A stretch of 64,000 bases of DNA, from NCBI GenBank assembly GCA_963786395.1, contig CAWAZD010000006.1, positions 112,621-176,620 on the forward strand, written 5' to 3'. Position numbers and translations under genes: made by a program. The notes beneath the pieces were generated by a model that saw only the letters and a program-made list of their open reading frames with translations, was not told the origin of the DNA and made no database searches. The stretch is from Fen-1301 sp963786395. Lineage in GTDB: Bacteria; Bacteroidota; Ignavibacteria; Ignavibacteriales; Ignavibacteriaceae. Below, in pieces: positions 1-8,942 of this stretch. Numbering within the stretch: the stretch's first letter is position 1; each line of letters opens with the position of its first letter.

Positions 1-1061
1 TTGGTCCTGAACTGTTCCAGTTGTATCCTGCGAATAATTATGACGCTCATGTTGAAATGGGTTACACCATTTATGATTTCGGTAAAAGAGACGCTATGAT
101 CGACCTTGTAAGTTCAGGGAAAAACACAGCCCTTGACAATGTAGAAATTGCAAAGACAAATCTTGCCTACCAGGCAGTCCAGACTTATTATTCAATTCTG
201 TTTCTGCAGGAAAGTCTGAAACTAAAGGATGAACAAATTGCCAATCTTAATACACATCTTCAAAATACAACAGATAAAGTTAAAAGTGGATCCGCAACGG
301 ATTTTGATATTCTTACTACCCAGGTTAAAGTAAGTGGAGTTCAGAATCAGAAATTAGATATCGAAAATGAAATCAGGAAGCAGGAAATACAGCTTAAAAG
401 TCTAATGGGTATGACACCCAGTGCCCGTATTTATGTAACCGGTAATTTCAGTTATACAAAACTCAATCTTAATCCTGATTCACTTATTCAGGTTGCCTTA
501 AATGAAAGAAGTGATTTGAAATTTGCCCGTGATAATGAATTGACAGCCGGTTTGCAGAAACTGAATGCGCAGAAGAATGATATGCCAAGTCTGCATTTTA
601 ATTTTGAGTATGGTTTTAAGAATGGATTTATTGCTAATATTAATGTACTGCGGGGAAATTTTGCCGCTGCAGTAAACTTCAGATATCCAATTTATAATGG
701 TTCCAAAGAAGAAGCCCTTGAACAGGAAGCCGATGCGAATTTACTATCAACACATTTCCACAGTGATGAAGTTGAAATAAATATCAAATCAGAAGTAACC
801 AAAGCATTATCAGATTTATCTTCTCTGGAAGTGCAGCTTGAAAATATTAAAGTTCAGATTGACCAGGCATCTAAATCTGTTGAAAGATCTGAACTTCAGT
901 ACAAAGCCGGAACAATACGCAACCTTGATTTATTGGATGCACAAACAAGTTTATCCGAAGCCAAATTATCCGAGCTGCAAATAATCTATAGAAACATAAT
1001 GGCTGATTATAATCTTCAGCGTGCAATTGGTAAAAAAATCTGGACTATGGATACTAAGTAG
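1..1061 (+). CDS. TolC-family outer membrane efflux protein, 5' end outside window
   Basis: The frame is open from base 3, so the gene starts upstream of the window and only about the last 353 codons are present. The protein is made of long amphipathic helices with the repeated pattern of outer-membrane efflux proteins. Examples are a Gln/Leu-rich coiled coil near the start (AYQAVQTYYSILFLQESLKL), a K-S-G-S-A-T-D-F-D-I-L turn, and the equivalent second-repeat turn Y-K-A-G-T-I-R-N-L-D-L-L-D-A. Such proteins form the trimeric outer-membrane duct for RND or ABC exporters. No pump gene follows it here; its partners would lie upstream. A TTG at base 21 is not the true start. Confidence 0.88.
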   Translation, partial: GPELFQLYPANNYDAHVEMGYTIYDFGKRDAMIDLVSSGKNTALDNVEIAKTNLAYQAVQTYYSILFLQESLKLKDEQIANLNTHLQNTTDKVKSGSATDFDILTTQVKVSGVQNQKLDIENEIRKQEIQLKSLMGMTPSARIYVTGNFSYTKLNLNPDSLIQVALNERSDLKFARDNELTAGLQKLNAQKNDMPSLHFNFEYGFKNGFIANINVLRGNFAAAVNFRYPIYNGSKEEALEQEADANLLSTHFHSDEVEINIKSEVTKALSDLSSLEVQLENIKVQIDQASKSVERSELQYKAGTIRNLDLLDAQTSLSEAKLSELQIIYRNIMADYNLQRAIGKKIWTMDTK

Positions 1062-1141
1062 TCCTTGAATGAGAATAATCCTAAGTAACCGAGTATGCCG
1101 CCATATGGTCTACCCTCTATGGTGAACTCCTCGTCATGCTG

Positions 1142-1184
1142 ATTTAGCAGGTATTTAGCGGGATTTAGTAGGTGTTTAGCAGGT
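1142..1184. repeat. Four degenerate 11-bp tandem repeats (ATTTAGCAGGT)
   Basis: Four copies of ATTTAGCAGGT and variants begin at 1142, 1153, 1163 and 1174, giving steps of 11, 10 and 11 bases. They lie in the 235-base gap between the 3' end of the TolC gene and the 3' end of the minus-strand propeller gene, so they are not in an obvious promoter position. Nothing else was seen in this gap. Confidence 0.7.
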
Positions 1185-1296
1185 AAATGAATTCATGAAT
1201 TATTGAAAACAGAGGGAGTAAACAACTTCTTTATGGTTATATATTTTAATAAATATCTATTAAAAAGTCAATAGACATAATATTTAAAACGTCATA

Positions 1297-3333
1297 TTAT
1301 TTAAGTAGCACCATTTTTCTGACTGAAGTAAACTCGCCGGCTGTAAGTCTGTAAAAATATACTCCCGAAGTAAGATTATACTTACCAGAATCAAAATTTA
1401 ATTCATATTCTCCCGGACTCTTTTCCTCATTCAATAATACCGCAGCAAATTCACCTAATATATTATAGACCTTCAATGATACAAGTGCTTTTGTCTTTAT
1501 AGAATATTTTATTTTGGTAGATGGATTAAAAGGGTTTGGATAATTCTGTTCTAAAACATATTCACTGGGTTGTATCAGATTATCCGTTTTTACATCAACG
1601 ATTAGAGGAATGGAACCTCTTATAACACCTCTGCCGGTAGTACCAGCTAAAATCAGATCACCGAAATTAATCATTGAAGTAATATTGTATGGGGTATTGT
1701 TAGATAATTGCCAGGTTGCTCCTGTATCAACCGAATAATATATTGAACTGCCTGTTCCGGCGAAAAGAATATTTCCAAATGAATATATAGTCTTTATACT
1801 ACCAATATTATTTGTTAGTACCCATGAATTGCCATTATCTGTTGATTGATATAGATCTCCGTTATAAGTTCCGGCAAATATCTTATTGCCAAGATTTGCC
1901 AGAGAAGAAATAGTAATATTTGAAGTTAAATTATTTGTCTGCGACCAGCTTGCACCTAAGTTTGTCGATACAAATACCCCGCTGCATGTACCGGCAAATA
2001 CTTGCGTACCTATTATATCAAATGACGTTACATATGAACATTTTAGCCCTTCATTAACCGGCAGCCAGGATGATCCTTCATCAGTAGAAAGAAAAGCACC
2101 GCAGTTAGCAGTACCTGCAATAATATTATTACCAGATGCGGCAAGGGTCAATATTCCGGTGCAAGTTAAGTCATTATTTATTTGAGTCCATGATGTGCCA
2201 TTATTTGTTGATTTAATAATTCCTTTACTTGTACCGGCATATAATTTATGGTTAGTATAAATCAGAGAATTAACAAATGATCCTGCAGGTGCTGCCTTTA
2301 CAGGGTTCCATGTATGCCCGGAATTAGTGGAAACAGAAATGATACCATTTTCCGATCCTGCAAAAATGAAAACACTGAAACTCGCAATTGAATAAACATT
2401 CTGATAGGGTAATCCGGAATTTGCCTGCGTCCAGTCAGTTCCGTTATTTATTGAGTAATATATACCCGATCCGCTGGTGCCTGCAAAAATATTATTCCCG
2501 ATTTGTGTAATTACATTCAATTCTTTGGAAAGCAAATTATTATTTATTGGAGTCCATCCTGCTCCAAAATCCGTCGAAAAATATACTCCCATGCCATAAG
2601 CAGCAGCATAGATTACATTATTTATTGCTATCATAGAACGGATACTCGTATCCGGAAGTCCTCCATTTAATTTAGTCCATAAAGCTCCGTCATCAGTTGA
2701 AAAAAATGACCCGGTTTCGGTACCAGCGAACATAAAATTTCCATCAATAAGAATGGAGTTAATGGAAGTATCCGCTAATCCGTTATTTATTTGTGTCCAG
2801 ATGGTATCGTTATTTATTGCCTGGAAAATTCCTCTGTTAGTTCCTGCATAAAGATTATTTCCGCTGTATGCAAGTGATTTAATAATTACACCCTGCGGTA
2901 TATTATTCGCCTTTTTAAAGCTCCCATTGTTTAATGGCATTTTATAAAGACCACTATCTGTACCAGCATATAAATTATTACCATTAATAATAAGCGACCT
3001 GACGATTCCGCTGCTTCCTAAAGATATAGAACCCCAGGTTGAACCATTATCACTTGAGAATCTGACCAGTGAATGATTATCACCGGCATAGATCATGCTG
3101 CCACTAGTGGCGAAAGAATAATTATCATAATTAAAATAATATGCAGCATCTATATTTTCCCAACTTGAGCCAAAATTAATTGAAGTAAAAATTCCTTCTT
3201 GACCTCCTGCAAATAAGGAATTCCCCGAAGAGCAAAATGTTCTTATATTTGCACCTGTAGGTCCTCCCGTAAGTGTCCATTGCGAAAAAACTATATAAGG
3301 AAACAGAAGAAAAAGAAACATTAAAGTCTTCAT
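1297..3333 (-). CDS. Secreted beta-propeller (BNR/sialidase-like repeats) protein with T9SS sorting domain
   Basis: A 678-residue protein with a clear Sec signal peptide (MKTLMFLFLLFPYIVFSQ). At least a dozen repeats of about 40 residues follow, each with a F/Y-A-G-T...G-I/V-F-x-S-T-D/N-x-G-x-S/T-W-T pattern typical of BNR/Asp-box propeller blades. The last 85 residues or so carry the type A sorting domain: Q-N-Y-P-N-P-F-N-P-S-T-K-I-K-Y near residue 598, then L-K-V-Y-N-I-L-G, G-V-Y-F-Y-R-L and a basic V-R-K-M-V-L-L-K end. Known biology of this domain is export by the type IX system and attachment at the cell surface. The ligand or enzymatic activity cannot be told. It reads convergently towards the gene at 1-1061. 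Confidence 0.9.
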   Translation of the reverse strand: MKTLMFLFLLFPYIVFSQWTLTGGPTGANIRTFCSSGNSLFAGGQEGIFTSINFGSSWENIDAAYYFNYDNYSFATSGSMIYAGDNHSLVRFSSDNGSTWGSISLGSSGIVRSLIINGNNLYAGTDSGLYKMPLNNGSFKKANNIPQGVIIKSLAYSGNNLYAGTNRGIFQAINNDTIWTQINNGLADTSINSILIDGNFMFAGTETGSFFSTDDGALWTKLNGGLPDTSIRSMIAINNVIYAAAYGMGVYFSTDFGAGWTPINNNLLSKELNVITQIGNNIFAGTSGSGIYYSINNGTDWTQANSGLPYQNVYSIASFSVFIFAGSENGIISVSTNSGHTWNPVKAAPAGSFVNSLIYTNHKLYAGTSKGIIKSTNNGTSWTQINNDLTCTGILTLAASGNNIIAGTANCGAFLSTDEGSSWLPVNEGLKCSYVTSFDIIGTQVFAGTCSGVFVSTNLGASWSQTNNLTSNITISSLANLGNKIFAGTYNGDLYQSTDNGNSWVLTNNIGSIKTIYSFGNILFAGTGSSIYYSVDTGATWQLSNNTPYNITSMINFGDLILAGTTGRGVIRGSIPLIVDVKTDNLIQPSEYVLEQNYPNPFNPSTKIKYSIKTKALVSLKVYNILGEFAAVLLNEEKSPGEYELNFDSGKYNLTSGVYFYRLTAGEFTSVRKMVLLK

Positions 3334-3492
3334 AAGAGCCCCGTCAAAATATTTCTCATTTTACCCGTAATAAAAGTATATATTATTATTATATGAATCA
3401 AATATGTTTCAACAAATTGATAATTGGCAGGGAACTATTGTTTAAGAAATGCAGCGTCTTCGAATCACCGGCGAGGTTTAGGATAAATAACT

Positions 3493-4482
3493 TTAATGTT
3501 TTAAGGAAACACGTTCATGCGGTTTTGGAGTTTCCGTCCCGCGATTGGTTCTTAACATCCTTGAATACAATGAAAGGTTAGGGTCAAAGATGAATTTAAA
3601 GAATAATCGGAACCATGATGTATGGTAATGCAAAGTGTTATAAAATTCAGGAGCAGTATTTCTGATAAAAGGAAGATGGTTCCAGGGTACGGAAGGGAAA
3701 TCATGATGTTCGTTATGATAACCTACATTTAAAGCAGGGAAGTTTAGAATACCATAATAACTGTAAGTCTCCTGTGGTGGATAGGTAATAAAATGTTCCT
3801 GTATCCATCTGGCTCCTAATGGATGGAATCCAATCGACAGAAAGAAAGAGAATACCAGGTATAGAAAAGAAATTGGTCCTAAAAAAACAATTACAAGTGC
3901 ATCCATACCAAATACAAATAACCAGTTTACAAAAGTCCATTTATCGGAGAATTTAATCTCTTTAAGTCTTGGCGGTCTTAATGCCTGGAAGAGAGGGAAT
4001 AAAATTAACCAAACAGATTTCCCTATAAACGAATTACCTATAAGCTTTGCCTCCCATTTACTTGCAAGATCAGCATCAAGATCGTAGTTCCCCTGAAATG
4101 AATGATGTTTTAAATGATATGTTCTGAATGAAATAGCCCCCGGTGCTACATTAACAATATCCGCAAGAATAGCAGCAAATATATTGGCAGTCCTGTTTTT
4201 GAATATTAAGTTATGAGTTGCCTCATGTATACATACATAAAGGTTGTGGTTCGCAAATGCCCCTATAAAATATGCAGTAATTAAAGCCAGCCACCATGGT
4301 TGGCGTCTTAATAAAAAAGCAATTGAAAGTTGAACCGAGACAACTAGAACTATAATTAAAAAAGTATAAGGGTTTTTTCCAATGAAATGTTTTACTTCAG
4401 GATGTGCTGATAAAATATCTTTTGTTCTTTTTTTATGCGGCTCAATTTCATTGGATGATAAAAACTTCTCCGAACTTTCCAT
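3493..4482 (-). CDS. Fatty acid desaturase, sphingolipid delta-4 desaturase (DEGS)-like
   Basis: About 329 residues from the Met at 4482; the frame stays open upstream but without family similarity, so the internal start is preferred. The three histidine boxes of membrane di-iron desaturases are intact: H-E-A-T-H, H-L-K-H-H and N-E-H-H-D-F-P. The C-terminal half (NVGYHNEHHDFP, then L-P-F-I-R, A-P-E-F-Y, a YSRM-type motif) reads like eukaryotic dihydroceramide delta-4 desaturase as I know that family. The N-terminal His-Pro-Glu-Val-Lys motif and a paired Y-S-Y-Y-G also fit. Several hydrophobic membrane segments are present. Known family chemistry is O2-dependent introduction of the 4,5 double bond into the sphingoid base. 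A role on bacterial sphingolipids is inference; other acyl chains are possible. Confidence 0.85.
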   Translation of the reverse strand: MESSEKFLSSNEIEPHKKRTKDILSAHPEVKHFIGKNPYTFLIIVLVVSVQLSIAFLLRRQPWWLALITAYFIGAFANHNLYVCIHEATHNLIFKNRTANIFAAILADIVNVAPGAISFRTYHLKHHSFQGNYDLDADLASKWEAKLIGNSFIGKSVWLILFPLFQALRPPRLKEIKFSDKWTFVNWLFVFGMDALVIVFLGPISFLYLVFSFFLSIGFHPLGARWIQEHFITYPPQETYSYYGILNFPALNVGYHNEHHDFPSVPWNHLPFIRNTAPEFYNTLHYHTSWFRLFFKFIFDPNLSLYSRMLRTNRGTETPKPHERVSLKH

Positions 4483-4586
4483 AACGCACCTGATAAATAG
4501 AGGATTGATTAAAATGTTGTTACAAAAGTTTAGATATTTCCATCTATCCGTAGTGCGAGGTGGATCACATAATGAAGTAAGGAGTA

Positions 4587-4633
4587 AACCTTCGAGGTTA
4601 ATGAACAAACGCTTGTTGGTCACCTCGAAGGTT
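4587..4633. repeat. 12-bp perfect inverted repeat with nested hairpin
   Basis: AACCTTCGAGGT at 4587-4598 is the exact reverse complement of ACCTCGAAGGTT at 4622-4633. The 23-base loop holds a second 5-bp hairpin (AACAA/TTGTT, 4604-4617). It sits between the end of the M28 peptidase gene and the start of the desaturase gene, both on the minus strand. No T-run follows on the minus strand, so it is not a classic intrinsic terminator. It may be an mRNA processing or stability hairpin, or a REP-like element. Confidence 0.75.
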
Positions 4634-4643
4634 AACAATTTTG

Positions 4644-6440
4644 TTATTTTGCTCCAAGGGTCAATGTAAGTGTTACAGTCTCTGAACCCCTTTTAACAAT
4701 TACTTTACAAACATCACCCGGGACATGATCCTGAAGTGCATAAACAAAATCATAAATATTATTAATATCACGGTCTCCGAACTTAATCATAGTATCACCT
4801 GCTTTAAGTCCTGCTTTCTCAGCCGGACCACCCGGACTAACACCTGACAACTTAAATCCTTCTGAAGTATTTGACATATCGGGAACGGTTCCTGCATATA
4901 CTTTCCATTCACCTGAAGTTTCTTTTCTTGCTACTTTTATATAATCAGGTTTTACCGCTATTGTGTCAAGATCTTCAGTTAAATTATAAACATAATGAAG
5001 AATGGAGTCTTCACCTGCAGAATTTATTAACTTTGCCTCATCTGTGGGGCGATGATAATCTTCATGAACACCTGTAAAAAAGAAGAGTACAGGAATCCCT
5101 TTCCCATAAAATGATGAATGATCGCTTGGTCCGAAACCCTCATCATTAAATGCAAGTTTAAATTGGTACTTATTTTCTTTATTTAATAAATCCTTCCAGC
5201 CCGAAGATGTTCCCATTCCATAAACTGTAAGAGCTTTTTCTCTTAGCCGTCCAACCATATCCAGATTTATCATAGTAATAATTTTATCTTCAGGTACAGG
5301 CATATTATTAACGAAGTAATTTGAACCTAATAATCCCAACTCTTCGCCAGAAAAGGTTACGAATATTATGCTTCTTTTAAGCAGACCCTTAACCGACGCT
5401 AATTTTTCTGCCAGCTCCATTACACCGGCAGTGCCGGAAGCATTATCATCCGCACCATGATGTATCTTTTCTTCAGTCCCTTTATATAGCGAACCTTCAA
5501 TCCCCATCCCAAGATGATCATAATGGGCACCGATAACTATATATTCATTTTTAAGAACGGGATCCGTGCCTTCAAGGTAACCGGCTACATTCCTGTCAAG
5601 TTTATTGATCTCTTCAACTTCAGTATTGAGTTTTACCGATACATTATTAAATACAAAGGAAGCAGGTTTTTTATTGTCCTTCATCTTTCTCTGGTAATCT
5701 GCAAAATCGAATCCCGATGCTGTAAATAGTTGGTCTACAAATTTTCTCTTAACCTGTACAACGGGGAAGTCTTTAGCGCCAGGGGCACGGTCGTATTTGA
5801 ACTTTACTAATCCGTCTGCAGAATCTATCGGCAGATATCCATTAACGAAAATAATGCCGACAGCTCCTTTATCTTTTGCTAGAGTTGCTTTATACCGCAT
5901 GCTTGAGAATTTATCAAAATCTGAACGAGGTTTATCATATTCCGGGGAATTACGCATAACTACTACAACTTTTCCTTTAACATCTATACCAGCGTAATCA
6001 TCATATTGCAGCTTAGGTGCTGAGATTCCATAACCGGCAAAAACAAGTCCCGCGTCTACATTGTTCTTTCCGGAGAATGTAGTTGGTATGTAATCTTTAT
6101 AAAGTTCAAGTTTAGTTGACTGTTTAGATTTATTATTGAAAAACGACAGGGAATTATTTTCAGAGAGTTTAACATCAGATATAAAATTATATTCCTGAAA
6201 ATATGACTTCCCGAAGAGAGGCTTAAGTCCGTATGATTCAAACTCATCCTTTATGTAATTTGCAGCAACCTGAATCTCCTTGCTGCCGCTTAATCTTCCA
6301 CGGAGTTCATCAGAAGCCAGAAATTCAATATGGTGTTGAATTTCCGGGGCAGTAATTTCCGGATTTGGAACCTTATGCTGGGCATAAGCATTTAAATAAA
6401 ACAAAAATGGTATAAGCATATAAACAAGGTTTCTTTTCAT
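4644..6440 (-). CDS. M28-family metallopeptidase with PA and PDZ domains
   Basis: A 598-residue secreted protein with a signal peptide ending near A-Y-A-Q. A PA (protease-associated) insert spans roughly residues 110-260. The M28 zinc aminopeptidase core follows, with ligands visible as H-Y-D-H-L-G, H-H-G-A-D-D-N-A-S-G, E-E-L-G-L-L-G-S, N-L-D-M-V-G-R and H-E-D-Y-H-R-P-T-D-E. A C-terminal PDZ domain covers about residues 520-598 (G-G-P-A-E-K-A-G-L-K-A-G-D). This order is common for periplasmic or exported peptidases of Bacteroidota. It probably trims peptides in the envelope. It is followed on the same strand by the desaturase gene after the 4587-4633 hairpin. Confidence 0.93.
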   Translation of the reverse strand: MKRNLVYMLIPFLFYLNAYAQHKVPNPEITAPEIQHHIEFLASDELRGRLSGSKEIQVAANYIKDEFESYGLKPLFGKSYFQEYNFISDVKLSENNSLSFFNNKSKQSTKLELYKDYIPTTFSGKNNVDAGLVFAGYGISAPKLQYDDYAGIDVKGKVVVVMRNSPEYDKPRSDFDKFSSMRYKATLAKDKGAVGIIFVNGYLPIDSADGLVKFKYDRAPGAKDFPVVQVKRKFVDQLFTASGFDFADYQRKMKDNKKPASFVFNNVSVKLNTEVEEINKLDRNVAGYLEGTDPVLKNEYIVIGAHYDHLGMGIEGSLYKGTEEKIHHGADDNASGTAGVMELAEKLASVKGLLKRSIIFVTFSGEELGLLGSNYFVNNMPVPEDKIITMINLDMVGRLREKALTVYGMGTSSGWKDLLNKENKYQFKLAFNDEGFGPSDHSSFYGKGIPVLFFFTGVHEDYHRPTDEAKLINSAGEDSILHYVYNLTEDLDTIAVKPDYIKVARKETSGEWKVYAGTVPDMSNTSEGFKLSGVSPGGPAEKAGLKAGDTMIKFGDRDINNIYDFVYALQDHVPGDVCKVIVKRGSETVTLTLTLGAK

Positions 6441-6698
6441 TTTGTATTCCTTTATTATTCAACCAAAACCGGATCGGCTATCAAAGAGCTATTTAATACG
6501 CAAATCCGTTCCTGGCAAATATAGTAAATTGTGATTTAAGGAACTTTATTAAGCCGCAATAATTTTTATAATGATGCTGAAATAAATCAAATATTTAATA
6601 ACCATTAGGGAAAGAGGAAATCATATCTTTTAATAATTTAATTAAAAGTAAATTATTATCTTATAAAATAAATTTATTTAATTTCAGGAACCTTTAAG

Positions 6699-7562
6699 AT
6701 GTTAAAAAATGAAGAAGAAAGCAGCAGCTTTAACCAGTTTGCACAAACTTTACTCAGTAAAAGGGATATTCATTCATGCAATGCCTCATTAAAGAATGAA
6801 TCAATAACCCTATTCAATGATCTGAAAGATTTCCTTTTTCCTCACTTCTCGAACAAAGTTTATTATTCTCCGGAAGATGTTTTAGCTAAGCTACGTCTTC
6901 TTGAAAGAAATCTTATAACCCTCTTAAAAATAAATAATAATAAGCATGATGAGGATATTGCAGTCATAGCTCATTCGTTTATTATGAGGATACCTGCAGT
7001 ACATGATATGCTCTGGAAAGATGCTGAGTTAATATTTAAAGGTGATCCTGCTGCCGAAAGCATTGATGAGGTGATACTTGCTTACCCGGGTTTCATGGCT
7101 ATTTTTATATATCGCCTTGCACATGAGCTTTATAAACTAAAAATATCAATTATTCCCAGAATATTATCTGAGCATGCACATCAAATTACAGGTGTTGATA
7201 TTCACCCGGGAGCTGAAATTGGCTGCCCGTTTTTCATTGATCATGGCACCGGGATTGTTATAGGTGAAACTACTGTCATCGGTAAGAATGTTAAAATGTA
7301 CCAGGGAGTTACTTTGGGGGCATTAAGTGTGGATAAAAGTCTTATGCATACAAAACGCCATCCTACTATCGAAGACGACGTTATTCTTTACTCACAGGCA
7401 GTAATATTAGGAGGTAATACAGTCATAGGTAAAAGCAGTATTATTGGAGGAAATTCCTGGGTTACTCAGTCAACTCCACCTAATTCCGTCGTTTATAGTA
7501 AAAGCGAAGTGAGAGTAAAATCTAATGAACACTATTTTGATACTTTAGAATACATTATATAA
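6699..7562 (+). CDS. cysE: Serine O-acetyltransferase
   Basis: A 287-residue protein with an N-terminal helical SATase domain and a left-handed beta-helix of hexapeptide repeats from about residue 165. The catalytic region is intact: S-E-H-A-H-Q-I-T-G-V-D-I-H-P-G-A, then H-G-T-G-I-V-I-G-E-T, and K-R-H-P-T-I. It transfers acetyl from acetyl-CoA to L-serine to make O-acetylserine. It is directly coupled to the cysteine synthase gene: its stop codon overlaps the ribosome binding site of cysK. The upstream 258 bases hold no Cys-rich leader ORF, unlike the sulfate operon at 50 kb. Confidence 0.95.
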   Translation: MLKNEEESSSFNQFAQTLLSKRDIHSCNASLKNESITLFNDLKDFLFPHFSNKVYYSPEDVLAKLRLLERNLITLLKINNNKHDEDIAVIAHSFIMRIPAVHDMLWKDAELIFKGDPAAESIDEVILAYPGFMAIFIYRLAHELYKLKISIIPRILSEHAHQITGVDIHPGAEIGCPFFIDHGTGIVIGETTVIGKNVKMYQGVTLGALSVDKSLMHTKRHPTIEDDVILYSQAVILGGNTVIGKSSIIGGNSWVTQSTPPNSVVYSKSEVRVKSNEHYFDTLEYII

Positions 7563-7571
7563 GGAGGTACT

Positions 7572-8471
7572 ATGAAATATAATAACGTACTGGAAACAAT
7601 TGGCAACACACCAACTGTCAGAATTAACAAACTCTTTGGAAACAAACATGAAGTATGGGCCAAGCATGAAAGAACTAACCCGGGGGGTAGTATTAAAGAC
7701 AGAATTGCTCTGGCTATGGTTGAGGATGCTGAAAAAAAAGGAGTCCTAAAAAAGGGAATGATTGTTTGTGAACCAACATCCGGGAATACAGGAATAGGGC
7801 TTGCTTTAGTCTGTGCCGTAAAGGGCTACGAAGTTATACTTGTAATGCCTGATTCTATGTCTATTGAAAGAAGAAGACTAATGGCTGCTTACGGTGCGAA
7901 GCTGGAATTAACTCCAAGAGAGTTAGGAGTTAAAGGTGCTATAGCCAAAGCGGAAGAAATCAAGGCTTCAAAAGAAAATGTCTGGATTCCTCAGCAGTTT
8001 GATAATCCTGCTAATGTCCAAACTCATTTCGATAATACTGCCAGAGAACTACTCTCTGATTTCCCCGAAGGGTTTGATTATCTTATAACAGGTGTAGGAA
8101 CCGGAGGACATATTACTGGTGTTGCCAGAGCTTTCAAAAAGAAATTCCCATCAATAAAAGTATTTGCTGTTGAACCGGAACTATCGGCTGTAATTTCCGG
8201 AGGAGCTCCGGGACCTCATCCAATACAGGGAATTGGAACCGGGTTTTTCCCAGGCAATCTTGATTTATCACTTTTAGATGGCGCTATTAAAATTTCTAAA
8301 GAAGAAGCCTTTAATTATGCTCAAAGGTCCGCAAGAGAAGAAGGTGTATTTGTCGGTATTTCATCAGGTGCTTCACTTGCCGCTGTTGCAAAGAAACTAC
8401 CTGAAATTCCTGAAAGGAAAAGAATTCTTACTTTCAATTATGATACAGGTGAAAGATATCTTATCAATTGA
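7572..8471 (+). CDS. cysK: Cysteine synthase (O-acetylserine sulfhydrylase)
   Basis: 299 residues, the usual length for CysK/CysM. The PLP lysine is Lys42 in N-P-G-G-S-I-K-D-R, the substrate loop is T-S-G-N-T-G-I-G, and the phosphate-cradle loop is G-T-G-G-H-I-T-G. It condenses O-acetylserine with sulfide to form cysteine, using serine from SerA's pathway and sulfide from the sulfite reductase encoded at 57 kb. A perfect Shine-Dalgarno AAGGAGG (7561-7567) sits four bases before the ATG, which is strong for this AT-rich genome. CysK versus CysM cannot be separated by eye. Confidence 0.94.
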   Translation: MKYNNVLETIGNTPTVRINKLFGNKHEVWAKHERTNPGGSIKDRIALAMVEDAEKKGVLKKGMIVCEPTSGNTGIGLALVCAVKGYEVILVMPDSMSIERRRLMAAYGAKLELTPRELGVKGAIAKAEEIKASKENVWIPQQFDNPANVQTHFDNTARELLSDFPEGFDYLITGVGTGGHITGVARAFKKKFPSIKVFAVEPELSAVISGGAPGPHPIQGIGTGFFPGNLDLSLLDGAIKISKEEAFNYAQRSAREEGVFVGISSGASLAAVAKKLPEIPERKRILTFNYDTGERYLIN

Positions 8472-8942
8472 AGGATTGTTTTAAGATTGCTATTTTTTTA
8501 TTGCTGTTATGAAGATGTCTCAATTTATTCCATTTGGGACTAGCTTCATGCAGAGCTACTAATGTTCATTTATTGAAGTATATTATATAAATGTAAATTC
8601 ATACCATTTTAGCGCATTTTTAATACTATATTTTATCCACCAATCACATATTTTAATAATTTCCAAATTGAACTCAAATACGTAATTTTTCCAGTTAGTT
8701 TTAGTCCTTATAAAATCTTATTAGCTCTTTGTTAAACTTAATGAGATTAAGTAAATCTATCTAGATTGAGAGAATAAATTTGATAAGCGGTCTGTAAAAT
8801 TTCGAATTACTTTTCCTATTTTTGACTACTCTATTTCAAATTAAGACGTGGGATACTGAATGAAATACTTAGTTCTTTATGTTAATTGTTACTTCTTTTC
8901 TCTTCCGCCCAGAAATAAGGAGTCATACTCTTTATTTAACTC
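8472..8942. other. Intergenic, no feature recognised
   Basis: 471 bases of AT-rich sequence between cysK and the broken TolC gene. No open frame of interest, hairpin terminator or repeat was recognised. It should contain the missing 5' end and promoter of the TolC-like gene, because the recognisable TolC similarity begins only near 9027. I could not find a signal peptide in any frame. Confidence 0.5.

Noticed and set aside
1062..1296. Operator for an OmpR-type regulator from the 11-base repeats at 1142
   Set aside because: Both flanking genes end here, so there is no promoter for it to serve, and one step is 10 rather than 11 bases.
6441..6698. A second Cys-rich leader ORF upstream of cysE
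   Set aside because: I looked for Cys codon runs and a terminator before cysE-cysK and found none.
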